Assembly: GCF_963678635.1 (NCBI RefSeq)
Contig: NC_087062.1
Location: 17,845,789 to 17,909,788, forward strand
Direction: 5' to 3'
Length of the DNA: 64,000 nt
Source of the DNA: Symsagittifera roscoffensis
Lineage: Eukaryota; Xenacoelomorpha; Acoela; Convolutidae
Part shown: positions 22,943-33,455 of the stretch, one piece after another
How the letters are laid out: the number at the start of each line of letters is the position of its first letter
How positions within the stretch are numbered: the stretch's first letter is position 1
Translations under genes and position numbers: made by a program
Notes under the pieces: generated by a model
The model's input: the letters and a program-made list of their open reading frames with translations, nothing else
What the model was told of the DNA's origin: nothing
Databases searched by the model: none

Positions 22943-23116
22943 GTGAGTTCGAGTTGTATTTTTTGTTTTGCTTTGTCTCACGTGAGGTTTTTTCCTCTTG
23001 GCCTGCATAACAATGAGCACAGTTTTGCCCAAACTTCCATTGTTGATATGGAATTGAACACAAAAACTCGTTCGAATTTTAATTTGTTACTACGCCTGCA
23101 TTTATAATAATTTCAG
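22943..23116 (+). other. Retained spliceosomal-type intron inside PLE copy C
   Basis: Donor AAGAAGAGG|GTGAGT and acceptor TTTATAATAATTTCAG|TAATT bound a 174-base stretch that breaks the frame. Removing it joins an open Lys/Arg/Glu-rich exon end to IAINAS. In copy B the corresponding stretch (about 20237-20403) has lost both the donor consensus and the acceptor AG. Introns in Penelope-like elements are documented, because PLEs can propagate unspliced. Confidence 0.6.
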
Positions 23117-23617
23117 TAATTGCCATCAACGCGTCAAGTTTTTGGGAGTTTGTTCGGGAAATCTCCTAGAACAAGACTTTTTGAGTCTTCGGGTGCCCAA
23201 AAATGAAATTGTTTCGGACCAAGCGGTTCGTTCACTTCAAATTAAACGTCTCATGACAGAAATAACAAAGCTAGGACTGACGCGATGAACATCTCAATCA
23301 AACTAGATGAGGCAAGAGGTGTAGTACAAAGAGGAGTAAATGAGGAGCTACGGCCTTCGATGGTAAGATACTTAACACTCAGGAGATTCAGCCAACCAGA
23401 GCAGCTAAAGAAACAAATCAAAAATCAAAAGAAGCTGGAAAAGTTAGCTGGAAGGCAGGATCGACCATTAGGTCGGAAAATTGAAAGATCAATGACAACC
23501 ATTGATGACAAAGAATTACCACATTAGATTCTCAGTCCTCAAATATCGGAAAGTCCCCGGGGAAACTCTCTGTGAGATTGAGGCCGCGTAAACGGGTGAA
23601 ACAGACACGATCGGACA

Positions 23618-23623
23618 AGGGCA
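23618..23623. other. Left target-site duplication AGGGCA
   Basis: AGGGCA directly precedes AGTAGTATAAGTTGG and is repeated exactly at 42425-42430 after the matching inverted end. Confidence 0.92.
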
Positions 23624-25040
23624 AGTAGTATAAGTTGGATGAATACAGCCGGTATGTGTTGAGACCTCCATGTATTAAGATAGGGAATAGCGCATCCGGT
23701 CTCCAAGATAAGTATTAAGATAGAAAAAAGAATCTACAATGTATTAATATAGGCAATACCAATAGTTAGGTTTCTTGTTTTCTATGATGGTAAGATAATT
23801 GTAAGAAAACGATTTTTTTTTTTGGTTTAGTGTGGAAATGTCCAATTTTTTGCAAAAATCTGGGCGCGCGTTATCTAATTGTTAAATATTAATACTAGTT
23901 AATTACGTGTAGGTTATGGAATTAGGGTTATGTATTTAGTTTTTTTGGTACAAATTCAATGGTATGAGTTTTTGGGCAAAAACTTGGAGTTTTTGCCACA
24001 AAAATTAAAAAAAATTCTCAAAATTTTTAAAAACACGACAAGATTTGTCATAATTCGATCTATTTTATTGGATAATCTTACTTTCTATCTTCCTGAAACT
24101 ATGCTGAAACCTACTGAAACTTCAAAAAAAGTCAAGATTTTTTAAAAAATATTTGCAAAAATTTAAAGTGTTTGGAAAAAATTGCTAAAACTTCAAGTTT
24201 TTTGGAAAAAGTTGCAGAAATTTCATAGTTTTGGTTAATTTTTTTTGTTACTTCTGACCTAATTGAAAAATTTGCAGAAAATTCAAAGTTTTGGTTAATT
24301 TTTTTGTTACTTCTGACCTAGTTTAAAATTGAGCTCAAATTGTTTTTATAACGGTATCATGTTGAGACAATGATTCAAAAATTTGAATAAAATTTTGGAA
24401 TTTTCCAAAAGTTTCACTCAAAATTTTGGAATAAGTTTTAGCATTATTTGAGTTACAAAGCGGGTTATATAATGCTGTCAACATCAACAAGAAAACTCAT
24501 AAAGATTGAATCGAAGTTGAAACTTGCAGTAGATAGTGAAATTATTCGTAATTTTGGAGAAAGTAAACTAAAAACTTTTCAAATCTGTCAAATGTTTTCC
24601 ATTTTCAACCTTTAATTAATGGTAATTAACTGACTTTTTGTCCAATTCAGGGAGAAGTGAAATAAGACTCTCAATACAAATGAACAGCACGAGCAATATT
24701 CCATAAAATTTCTAGATCAAATTCCGTGATTTAATTCCTCCTCAGTTTTTTCTCAATGATTAACCAAATGTGTACAAAAATTACAAATTCTGAGAAGTTA
24801 TTCTCCTTGATACAAAAGAATTTCAAATCAATAATGAGAAATGAACAGTTAACTGCTAAAAATGACTAAAAATGGGTTAAATTCTTCTTAAAATTTACTC
24901 GATATTGGCTCAAATTCAACAAAATCTTCTTCATAACTGATGATTATCTCTCTGTTGCTTCTGCAACATATTTTTCATGATTGTCCGTAGAAATGTTCTA
25001 TGTTTAAAGGTTATTCTTTTTTACTGCTTATTCCCCTTTA
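23624..25040 (+). repeat. Left terminal inverted repeat (tail of monomer M1)
   Basis: Matches the reverse complement of about 41065-42424 with small indels. The outermost 170 bases hold three to four copies of a TGTATTAAGATAGGGAATA-like motif, then GGTAAGATAATGGTAAGAAAA-like repeats. These subterminal motifs could be integrase or replication-protein sites. Further in are GCGCGCGTTATCTAATTGTT and CCTCCTCAGTTTTTTCTCA, also found at the right end. Confidence 0.88.
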
Positions 25041-25347
25041 TTTTTGGAATCAAATTAACCTCCCATATCTTGTTTGATTTTTTGAGAATTCAAAATAATT
25101 GAGACAAGTGTCTTTTCTTGAGTACATTTGTGAAGAGAAAATTGATCAGATGAAGAGAAATGAGAAAATTGATTTTGATATATAATGAAAATGGAAGAAA
25201 ACAATATGAGTCATTCAATTAACCATAAAAAAGAAATAGAATTATAAATGGAATTTTTTTTGAAGTTTCTAAAAGGGAAAAGGGAATTGTTTAGGTGTTG
25301 GTATTCCTATATAAATCCACAATTATCAGCAAAAATCATTGTTCCAG

Positions 25348-25945
25348 ATGGCTGCAGCTATTTGTCAAACTCTTCCCAGCTTTTATTCAGATTATTGTCA
25401 AAATTGCTATTTGTTTCCATTTCAAGTGATTTTTACGAAAAATATATTGTAACCCAACATTTTTGTGTGTCTACCCATAATTCTTACCGTTCTTTGGAAA
25501 ACTGTAAGTTCCACATTTTTCTGATTGGTTCATATTTCGATCAAATTTTACAGCGATTGGGTAACTTTCATTTCACATACCAAATTATCGATTGTCTTTA
25601 TACTCTGATTGAATACAGATTTTATTCGAATGTTTTGTCATCAACTGGCGATGTTTTCAATCACTTCGACCGCGCTGTTCATCACAATTTGAAATAGAAA
25701 GGAGCGGAAAAAATTTCAAGTGTTGCAAAGAAAAGACTGTTACGCAAAAATTCAAACGTCACAATTTATGTTCTAACCAGAAACTAGCTTCCAAGCAAAC
25801 TTTTGGTTCAGCTTTTCTGGAAAGAGTTCGCTAAGTACAAAACTCAAAACATGAACATGTTTTGTTAAAAACAATTGACTGTTTTATTGATGGTTATGGA
25901 TTTGTAAATAGTGATCATGTCACTTTTTCAATAAAAAGTTTTTGA
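25348..25945 (+). pseudogene. Gene X, copy in monomer M1
   Basis: About 199 codons when compared across copies, starting ATGGCTGCAGCT. Recognisable segments are FVSISSDFYEKYIVTQHFC, SLENCKFHIFLIGSYFDQIL, FTYQIIDCLYTLIEYRFYSN, a basic stretch (KKRLLRKNSN), and a C-terminus DCFIDGYGFVNSDHV. The same protein lies in M2 (minus, 28197-28798) and M4 (minus, 37057-37625). A one-base deletion near 25400 and stops near 25695 and 25835 break this copy. I do not recognise the protein. It is soluble-looking, aromatic- and Ser-rich, with no signal peptide or membrane segment. It is transcribed opposite to gene Y in each monomer. Confidence 0.55.
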
Positions 25946-26029
25946 TAATCCATTTATTTTCTCTCATATGTTTACGAAAAAGTTCAATGGTGCTATGGAA
26001 GTTGCAGAAATCTCTTCAAACTTGTTAAC

Positions 26030-26345
26030 CAAATGAATTCTTTCTTCTAATTTTGAAAAAGCTGCAAAAAAAGATTCAAATTTTTTAATAAGTTGCGAAA
26101 ATTGTTTTCAGTTTTTTTTAACAAAATGCAAAAGGTATTTCAGTTTTTTTGACAAGATGCGAAATCTTTTCACTTTTTTTAATAAAATGTGAAAAGTGTT
26201 TCAATTTTTTCTACAAAGTGCGAAAAGTGCTTGAGTTTTTTTTTTTGACAAGATGCAAAAACCTTCAGGTAATTTTTAATTTTGTGCAAAATTTTGAGTG
26301 TTTTTCCTGCTATTTGTGCAAAAATACATCAAGCTTCTTTACATG
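26030..26345 (+). repeat. Degenerate minisatellite GCGAAA/TTTTTT block in M1
   Basis: Imperfect 30-50 bp repeats of TTTTTT.A.(A/C)AA.(A/G)TGCGAAA type. Counterparts in the opposite orientation lie at about 27880-28100 (M2) and 36790-36950 (M4). The ORF spanning 26149-26427 is a by-product of this low-complexity text. Confidence 0.6.
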
Positions 26346-26652
26346 TGTGCAAGTTTGGAGCACTGAATTAAGTTCTAATTGTTTTTCAAGGATTTACCCT
26401 GAACTTCTCATCCAATCTCATAGTTAAAAAGAAATTGAAAAAAAAATTGTTTACAAAGAACGAAATGATTACCAAACAACATTTAGTTTAAAAAATTTTC
26501 AATCAAAGAGCTGTCGAGAGTTCTGGAGGTTCTCTATGGAGGTTGTAGTGGTTGTTCTGGAGCTGGAGGATGAAATTGAAGAAAATATTTTTTTACAAAG
26601 AACGAATTGAATACCAAACATCAGTTATTTACAAAAAATTTTAATCAAAGAG

Positions 26653-27114
26653 CTATAGTGAGTTCTGGAGGTTCTCTATAGAATGCAGAGCTGGACGAGG
26701 TTGAAGTGGTTGTTGTGGAGGTGGAGGCGTCATTGTTTCCGAGAAACCCTCATCTTCATCTTTTGTGATGGGGTTTTTGGCTGATTCTGCTTCCTCCCAA
26801 GGAAAGAGGAAATCGTTGACTGGTTGAGCCCCATATCTAGAGTCAGGAGTGTCGGGGTAGTTCATTCTCACGTGCTCAGCCACTTCATCCTTCATTTGCA
26901 ATTCTCCAAATTTATTCTCTGTCATGGGCACTTGCATCATATGATGTTTGTTGAAATCCCTTCGCATCACTTCCACCATGTGGCAGATTTAGATTGGGAT
27001 GTCCATTCGTACCAAAAAAACTCCAGAGGATGTTTCCCGCACTTGCATTTGTACTAGATCAAGCGAAAATTCTACAGAGTACATAAGCTTGCTGTTTTGT
27101 ATTGAGATGATCAT
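26653..27114 (-). pseudogene. Gene Y, copy in monomer M1
   Basis: One frame of 153 codons from ATG at 27114 (MIISIQNSKL) to the stop at 26653, broken only by a TAA at codon 42. Downstream reads HMVEVMRRDFNKHHMMQVPM, then DEVAEHVRMNYPDTPDSRYG, FLFPWEEAESAKNP, and a Pro/Gln-rich tail (PPPPQQPLQPRPALHSIENL). The M4 copy has the same TAA at the same codon; the M3 copy has CAA there. Either the stop is inherited decay, or Y is two abutting ORFs, the second starting at the ATG at 26979. The function is unknown: acidic, proline-rich C-terminus, no known domain. Confidence 0.6.
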
Positions 27115-27312
27115 TTTGAGCAATAAGTTGCGTAAAAGATACAGAGTAAAAACAAGAATGTATTAGAGCTGACAGGGGTAGCTGACGGAAGATAAACTAA
27201 AATTAGGGTATTTGACGGCAGTTTAGTTGAAAACAAATTGATTTTTAGTTAGGAGTGAGGGGTACCTTCTACTAGATTGTGTGGGTTTAACCAATCAGAA
27301 TTGATTTTCCGA

Positions 27313-27640
27313 ACATGGTGGAAGTGAATCGAAGGAATTTCAACGAACATCAAATGATGCAAGTGCCCATGACAAAGGACCGATTTGGAGAAATGCAAAT
27401 GAAGAATGAAGTGGCTGAGCACGTTGGATTGAACTACCCCGACATCCCTGACTCTAGATATGTGGCTAAACCAGTCGACGATTTTCTCTTTCTTTGGGAG
27501 GAAGCAGGATCAGCCAAAAACCCATCACAATAGATGAAGATCAGGGTTTCCCAGAAACAATGACGCCCCCAGCTCCACAACAGCCACTACAACCTCGTCC
27601 AGCTCTGCGTTCCATAGAGAATCTCCAGAACTCTCGACAG
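27313..27640 (+). pseudogene. Gene Y, 5'-truncated copy in M2
   Basis: Begins at the head junction with ATGGTGGAAGTGAATCG and reads DEVAEHV-type text (NEVAEHVGLNYPDIPDSRYV), FLFLWEEAGSAKNP, then a frameshift before QQ-rich and NLQNS text. The first 45 codons are missing because M1 and M2 are joined here, between 27310 and 27313. Confidence 0.6.
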
Positions 27641-28196
27641 CTCTTTGATCAAAAAATTTTGTAAATAATTGTTGTTTGGTATTCATTTCGTTCTTTGTAA
27701 TTAATTAAATTCTTCAATTTCATTTTAACTATAAAATTAGATGAGAAGTTCGGTGTAAATAATTGAAAAACAATTAGAACTCGATTTATTGCTTCAAATT
27801 TGCACAAATGTAAAGCAACTTGATAAATTTTTGCATACATACGAGGAAAAACACTAGAAAATTTCTACATATTCAAAAAATACCTGACGGTTTTTGCATC
27901 TGGTCAAAAAAAAATCTCAAACACTTTTCGCACTTTGTAGAAATGAATGAAACAATTTTTACACTTTATCCAAAAAAAAAAAACCATTTTCGCATCTTGT
28001 CAAAAAAACTTTTTGCATTTTGTTTAAAAAAATTGAAACAATTTCAGCAACTTGTTAAAACATTTGAAACTTTCTTTGCAGCTTCTTCAAATCCGAAGAA
28101 ACAATGAATCTTGTTTACAGGTTTGAAGATATTTTTGCAAATTGCTTAGTTACGGTGAACTTTTTCGTAAGCATACGAGAGAAAGCATATGGGTTA

Positions 28197-28798
28197 TCAA
28201 AAACTGTTTATTGAAAAATTGACATGATCACTATTTACAAATCCATAATCATCAATGAAACAGCCAAATTTTTTTAACAAATCATGTTCAAATTTTGAGT
28301 TTCGTACTTTGCGAACCATTTTCCAGAAAAGTTGAACCGATACTTTGCGTGGAGGCTAGTTTCTGGTTAGAACACAAATCGTAACGTTTGAATTTTTTGC
28401 GTAACAGTCTTTTCTTTGCTACACTTGGCATTTTTTCCGCTCCTTTCCTTTTCAAATTCTGATGAACAGCGCGGTCTAGTTGATTAAAAACTTCGCCAAT
28501 TGATCAAATAACATTCGAATAAAATCTGTATTTGTACAGAGTATAAAGACAATCGATTATTTGGCATGTGAAATGCAAGTTATCCAATGGCTGTAAGCTT
28601 TGATCGAAATATGAACCAATCAGAAGTATGTGGAACTTACAATTTTCCAAAAAACAGTAAAAATTGTGGGTAGACATACAATAATCTTGGGTTCCTATAT
28701 TTTTTTCGTAAAAATCACTAGAAATGGAAACAAATAGCGATTTTTGACAATAATCTGAATCCAAAAATGGGAGAAGCTTGACACATAGCTGCAGCCAT
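28197..28798 (-). pseudogene. Gene X, copy in M2
   Basis: The ATG at 28798 matches the M1 start. Readable parts are SLFVSISSDFYEKNIGTQDY, FLENCKFHILLIGSYFDQSL and a C-terminus ending DDYGFVNSDHVNFSINSF. Length is 602 bases with at least two frameshifts. Amino-acid text agrees with M1 and M4 across indels, which supports this strand as the coding one. Confidence 0.5.
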
Positions 28799-29017
28799 CT
28801 GGAACAATGATTTTTTGCTGATAATTGTGGATTTATATAGGAATACTAACACCTACACAATTCCATATTTGAAAATTTCACAGAAAAATAAACATTTATT
28901 TTTCTATTTCTTTTTATTGTTAATTGAATGACTCATATTGTTTCCTTCCATTTTTATTAAAGATCAAAATTAAAAATTTTCTCTTTTCGCTTCATCTGAT
29001 CAGTTTGCTGTTCAATA

Positions 29018-29529
29018 ATGTACTCAAGAAAATACACTAGTCCCATTTATATTGAATTCTCAAAAGACTGAACAAAAAATGGAAGATTCGTCTGGTTCCA
29101 AAAATCTTACAAGAGGAAAATTTATTTTGAACGCTGCTTTCAACTATTAAAAATTAATGATTTGGGACAAATTGAAAAGAAAGAGAAGCTAAATCGGCAA
29201 TCCGGAATACCGTTTTTCACGATGCTGAAAACCTTGAACTCGTACCTATATATGAAACCAAAACTGGCAAACATTCAATTATGGAGCAGGAGCTCGACAT
29301 CTGTAATAGAGTATATGAAATAGCAACATACAACATGAGGAGGGTGTATGTCACAATTAAGAAGTACAATGTGAACAAGCCGCCCTACATTGAGATTCGA
29401 CTCTTCACTGAAAAAGAGAATGAAGCAATGAAACAAGTTGCCTATGTCAACTATACTTTGAACGAATTCAAAGAACTATCCGAATTTTTAAGAGATTTTA
29501 TGTTTGTTGATAATTGTAAAATTCAGTAA
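29018..29529 (+). pseudogene. Gene Z, PC4-like protein, copy in M2
   Basis: Starts MYSRKYTSPIYIEFSKD, then a TGA, then RFVWFQKSYKRKIYFERCFQ. A frameshift follows, and the frame is open to 29529: SAIRNTVFHDAENL, MEQELDICNRVYEIATYNMR, then RRVYVTIKKYNVNKPPYIEI, RLFTEKENEAMKQV, and YTLNEFKELSEFL. The C-terminal 60 residues follow the PC4/p15 pattern: a basic beta strand (RrVyVtIkky), (K)P..IeIR.f, an acidic loop, then a T/S-L-x-E-F/W helix. PC4 proteins bind single-stranded DNA. Against the other copies the insert-bearing region downstream differs (foldback at 29600-30130). Confidence 0.6.
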
Positions 29530-29599
29530 CGCTTTGTGATGTTGTTTATGTTTAAGAATTGAAATATTATTGGTTCAAAAATGTTTTTCTCACTGAAGT

Positions 29600-30130
29600 G
29601 TTTACACTGAAGTTTCATTAACATATTTTGGTTCTGATCTACAAAATACTTCAAAATCTGTGAATACCTCATTCTGATTGGTTATTACAACAAATATAAC
29701 CTGTGAAGGAATGCTCGATTGTTTGATATCAAAATTATTGAAAAATCCATGAGAAGTGAAGCTCATTTCTGATTTGTTGATTTTGAATTTGTTGACCGTG
29801 AAAAAAATTAGAATGGATATACTATTTAGCCCAGCTGAAATAAAAATCATCCATGGAGTTTCAAAAGTAACAACCAATCAAAATCGAGCATTAGTTGTAC
29901 GGAAATTTTTATCTTTTTTTTGATATCAACCAATCAGAGTCGAGCTTCAATCGTCATGGAATTGAAGCTCGATTCTGATTGATTGATATGAAAATAGGTA
30001 AAATTTTTCTTATAAGTAAGGCTCGATTCTGAAAGGTTGTTACTTTTGAAACTCCATGGATGATTTTTATTTCAACTAGGCTAAATGGCATATCCATTCT
30101 GATTTTCTTTCACATTTAAATCAATTGGTT
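29600..30130. repeat. Foldback (MITE-like) insertion in M2
   Basis: Outer arms of about 90 bp (29805-29900 and 30015-30107) share AATCATCCATGGAGTTTC and AAAAGTAACAACC in inverted orientation. An inner near-perfect hairpin (29915-29990) has arms AACCAATCAGAGTCGAGCTT / AAGCTCGATTCTGATTG. M4 lacks this block between its Z and W genes (38450-38580), so it is an insertion in M2. ATTGG/CCAAT motifs recur. Confidence 0.75.
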
Positions 30131-30189
30131 AAAAAAATTTCTGCTTTTATTCATTTTTCGAGGCTATTCAACTCTTCTTATCTAAACAA

Positions 30190-30471
30190 TTGGGATTTTC
30201 TGAATCAACCATTTATTCTCAAATTCTTTCTTTACTTATTGAGATGCGGTCACTGAACAGAAACAAAAGAGTTGCATGCCTTGAATGTGGCAGAGAATAC
30301 ACACGTAAGCACTGTGGCGTTTTAAAGTGTTCCAATTGTAACTTTTATACAAATAACAGCGAGGAAATCTTTAATCATTTCAAGAAGAAGCATTGTGAAC
30401 ATAATGATAATTTTTGTGCTCAGCAGTCTCAAAAAACACTCCAAGAGAAGGTAAATTTTATACATTTTTAA
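30190..30471 (+). CDS. Gene W, small C2H2 zinc-finger protein (M2 copy)
   Basis: Open frame of 93 codons. Residues 30-50 hold CLEC and CSNC pairs around REYTRKHCGV; C47-x2-C50-x12-H63-x4-H68 makes one C2H2-type finger, with further Cys at 30, 33, 42 and 69. The frame ends shortly after LQEK; AAGAGAAG|GTAAAT there resembles a splice donor, so the protein could continue in a second exon. M4 carries a decayed copy (38584-38818). Likely nucleic-acid binding; the family is not recognised. The true start may be the Met at 30243 (MRSLNRNKRVAC), since the M4 copy is similar only from there on. Confidence 0.5.
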   Translation: MGFSESTIYSQILSLLIEMRSLNRNKRVACLECGREYTRKHCGVLKCSNCNFYTNNSEEIFNHFKKKHCEHNDNFCAQQSQKTLQEKVNFIHF

Positions 30472-30609
30472 TAAAAACGCCTAGGAGAAAATACTTTGAA
30501 AAATAACTTTTAATGAATCTGAAAAGTCCATACAAAAAATTTTGAAAAAATTCTAGTAAAAAATATACAGTGTTTTCATCACTATTCTTGATCTGTCATT
30601 TTTTTTTCA

Positions 30610-30783
30610 ATGGTACTGACTGATGATAAAACTAGCAACAATCGAGTTCAAATTATTGGTGAAAATTTTCATGGAAATCGAATCGAAAAACTTTTATCTA
30701 CAGTTAAAATTCCATTAGTTGCATGCTTGCGGAGATTTTGTTGTGATAATTTTGTAGTGAAAGTGAATTACATATGCTATTGA
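30610..30783 (+). CDS. Gene V, conserved 57-residue ORF (M2 copy)
   Basis: ATG at 30610 to TGA at 30783. Text: MVLTDDKTSNNRVQIIGENF, then HGNRIEKLLSTVKIPLVACL, then RRFCCDNFVVKVNYICY. The M4 copy (38955-39125) encodes nearly the same peptide, with V/I, II/LF and K/R changes and several silent third-base changes (ACT/ACC, AAT/AAC). It follows W, and may be its second exon or a separate small gene. No domain is recognised. Confidence 0.5.
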   Translation: MVLTDDKTSNNRVQIIGENFHGNRIEKLLSTVKIPLVACLRRFCCDNFVVKVNYICY

Positions 30784-31900
30784 TTGCTTAAGTATTTAGT
30801 GAAATTATGTAAAAAAAACTTGATAAAAAAAACATCGACTAATTGAAAGGTTTTGCCTCGTTGCCATTTTAAAACTTTCCCTGTTTAGTTATTGTAAAAA
30901 TGTTCATAGACTAGTGCGTTATTAAGCGGATAATGGGGGTTGATTTATTATGAATTACAGTTTGCTACTGTTTTTTTGACGATTTCAGTAAAAAAATTGA
31001 TAACTGACCTGGAAAAGATAAAAAAAATGTTTGTTTGTGCTAACCTTTGAAAATTTCAAGATATTAATATACATCATTGTCATCCCAAAATTTACTTTTT
31101 TTGTGAAAATCAAATTTGAAATAGCAATATAAAGATATCAAATTGAGAAAAATCATTTGAAGACATTTAGCAAAGGATTTTTGGTATTAATTCAGCTTCG
31201 AATTATTGAACGTTCGTTGAAACAATTCATTTTTCCATCTAAAGTTCAATTTTCAAGTGAAATTTTGTTCAAACTGGATTAATTTGATAGATAGAAGATG
31301 ATGCAAAAAGTGAGAAAATCAGATAGAAACTCAATTTAATTCATTGGGAGTTTTGAGATAATTTTATTAAAGAGAAAAGTTTGTAGAAAAGTTTGTAATC
31401 ATTTGATATATAAGGTAACTTTTTTTGAAAAATCAGATGTTTCGTGGATAATTTTTGTAAAGTAAACTCAATCCGACATCTTTTGGAAGAAAATACATGA
31501 AGCATAAATCAAAAACTTGCTTTCATGATCTACATTCCATTGTTTTTTTTAACTATATAGAGTTTTTTGCTTGATAAAAATCGGAAAATTACACAATTGC
31601 TCCAGTTTCCACTTTGATTTCATTTGCTAAATCTTTTTTTTGAGACGCGCTCTTTTAGAAGTTTTTAGATATTGTAGATGTTAGGAACTAGGTTTCCTTG
31701 CGTATTTCCGAAGAATTTCAGATTATAATTAATAGAGCTGCTCCTAATTTGTTCTTAAATCGTAAAAACACATTTATATTCTCATTTTTTTGCATATGTT
31801 TTTGAATGTTTTCACCAGCATCAATTCTTTCTCACTTGGATATTTTTGAATAAACTTACTTCATAAATTAAGATCAAAAAGCTATTTAATATTTTTTTTG
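30784..31900. other. M2 spacer between gene V and the 310-bp repeats
   Basis: AT-rich, colinear with 39126-40195 in M4, with no open frame of note. It is conserved between monomers only as DNA. A small block TTGAGACGCGCTCTTTT is shared. I see no gene. Confidence 0.45.
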
Positions 31901-31902
31901 CA

Positions 31903-33455
31903 AGAAACGTGATAGTTATTGGCCCAAAAATTGAATTTTGCTTAAATTGTTTACTGTAGCAACTAAACAAGGGCACTTTGAGGAAGGCATTTCAATTTTT
32001 ATCGTAATAATCAGACAATATCATTTCTAATTTCATCTCTGCCAGCAAATTGTTTGTTCATTTGATACAATTTTCCTCCTAAACTCCCCAGTTCTGAGTA
32101 AATTTTCTTGCAAAATGTGTTTAAAAGCGAAAACATGCATTGAGCAGAAAGCAAGAATAACCTTAAAACATAGAACGTTTCTACGGAAAATAAAAAAAGG
32201 CTACTTTTCAAGAAAAGTGATAGTTATTGATCCCAAAATTTGTATTTTTGCTTAAATAATTTGCTGTAGCAACTAAACAAGTGAATCATGAGGAAGACAT
32301 TTACAGTTTTTATATTTTATAGTAATAATCAGACGGTATCATTTCAAATTTCATCTCTGCCAGCAAATTGTTCGCTCAATTATTACGATTTTTCTCCTAA
32401 ATTCTCCAGTTCTGACTAGTTTTTCTTGAAATGTGTGTTCAAGAGCGAAAACATGAATTAAGCAGAAATCAAGAATATCCTTAAAACATAGAACATTTCT
32501 AAGGAAAATTATTTAAAAAAATTACTATTTTTCAAGAAAAGTGATAGTTATTGATCCCAAAAGTTGTATTTTTGCTTAAATAGTTTACTGTATCAACTAA
32601 ACAAAGGAAACTTGAGGAAGACATTTACAATTTTTATCGTAATAATCAGACGGTACCATTTCTAATTTCATCTCTGCCAGCAAATTAATTAATCATTTGA
32701 AATTATTTTCCTCCTAAATTCTCCAATTCTGACTACGTTTTCTTGCAAAGTGTGTTCAATAGCGAAAACATGCTCTAAACAGAAAACAAAAATAAACTTA
32801 AAACATAGAATATTTCTACGGAAATCATGAAAAAAAATTAGTATTTTATTTTAAAAAATGATAATTTTTGATCCCAAAAATTCTATTTTTATTTAAATAG
32901 TTTACTGTAGCAACTAAACAAAGGAACCTTGAGGAAGACATTTACAATTGTTATCGTAGGAATCAGACGGTATCAGTTCTAATTTCATCCCTGCCAGCAA
33001 ATTGTTCGTTCATTTGATACTATTTTCCTCCTAAACGCTCCAATTCTCACTAAAATCTCGTGCAAATTGTGTTCAATAGCGAAAACAAGCAATCAAGCAG
33101 AAAGCAAGAATAACCTTAAAACATAGAACATTTTTACAGAAAATCAAGAACATGACTATTTTTCAAGAGAAGTGATAGTTTTTGATGCCAAAATTCGTAT
33201 TTTTGCTTAAATCGTCCAGTGTAGCAACTAAACTGAACCTCGAGGAAGACATTTACATTTTTTCTCGTAATAATTAGGCGGCATTAGTTCTAATTTCATC
33301 TCTGCCAACAAATTGTTTGTTCAATTGATACCATTTTTCTCCTAAATTCTCCAGTTCTGACTAAATTTTCTTGCAAAGTCTGTTCAATAGCGAAAACATG
33401 TAATAAGCAGAAAGTAAGAATAACCTTTAAACATAGAACATTTCTACGGACAATC
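31903..33455. repeat. Five tandem repeats of about 310 bp (M2)
   Basis: Units begin near AAGAAAAGTGATAGTTATTG at about 31903, 32211, 32533, 32855 and 33163. Each contains GTAGCAACTAAACAA, CATCTCTGCCAGCAAATTG and GCAGAAAGCAAGAATAA. M4 has three units (about 40213, 40523 and 40835). The array sits just inside the tail inverted repeat. Confidence 0.9.

Larger units (their letters stand above)
22428..23623 (+). mobile_element. Penelope-like element copy C, 5' part (interrupted)
   Basis: Reads WHDVMSNIIASH, LLVPIMKFLISKKKRKAEPE, the intron at 22943-23116, then VRSLQIKRLMTEITKLGL and LDEARGVVQRGVNEELRPSM, and stops at the 18.8-kb insertion just after CGGACAAGGGCA. The element resumes at 42425 or 42431 with GGGCATAAAAAAGGCGATAG. 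Joining the flanks over one AGGGCA reproduces the colinear text of copy B at 20928-20960. Several frameshifts are present. Confidence 0.82.

Noticed and set aside
26149-26427. 92-codon ORF in M1
   Set aside because: Lies in the low-complexity GCGAAA block; its frame is not kept in the M2 and M4 counterparts.
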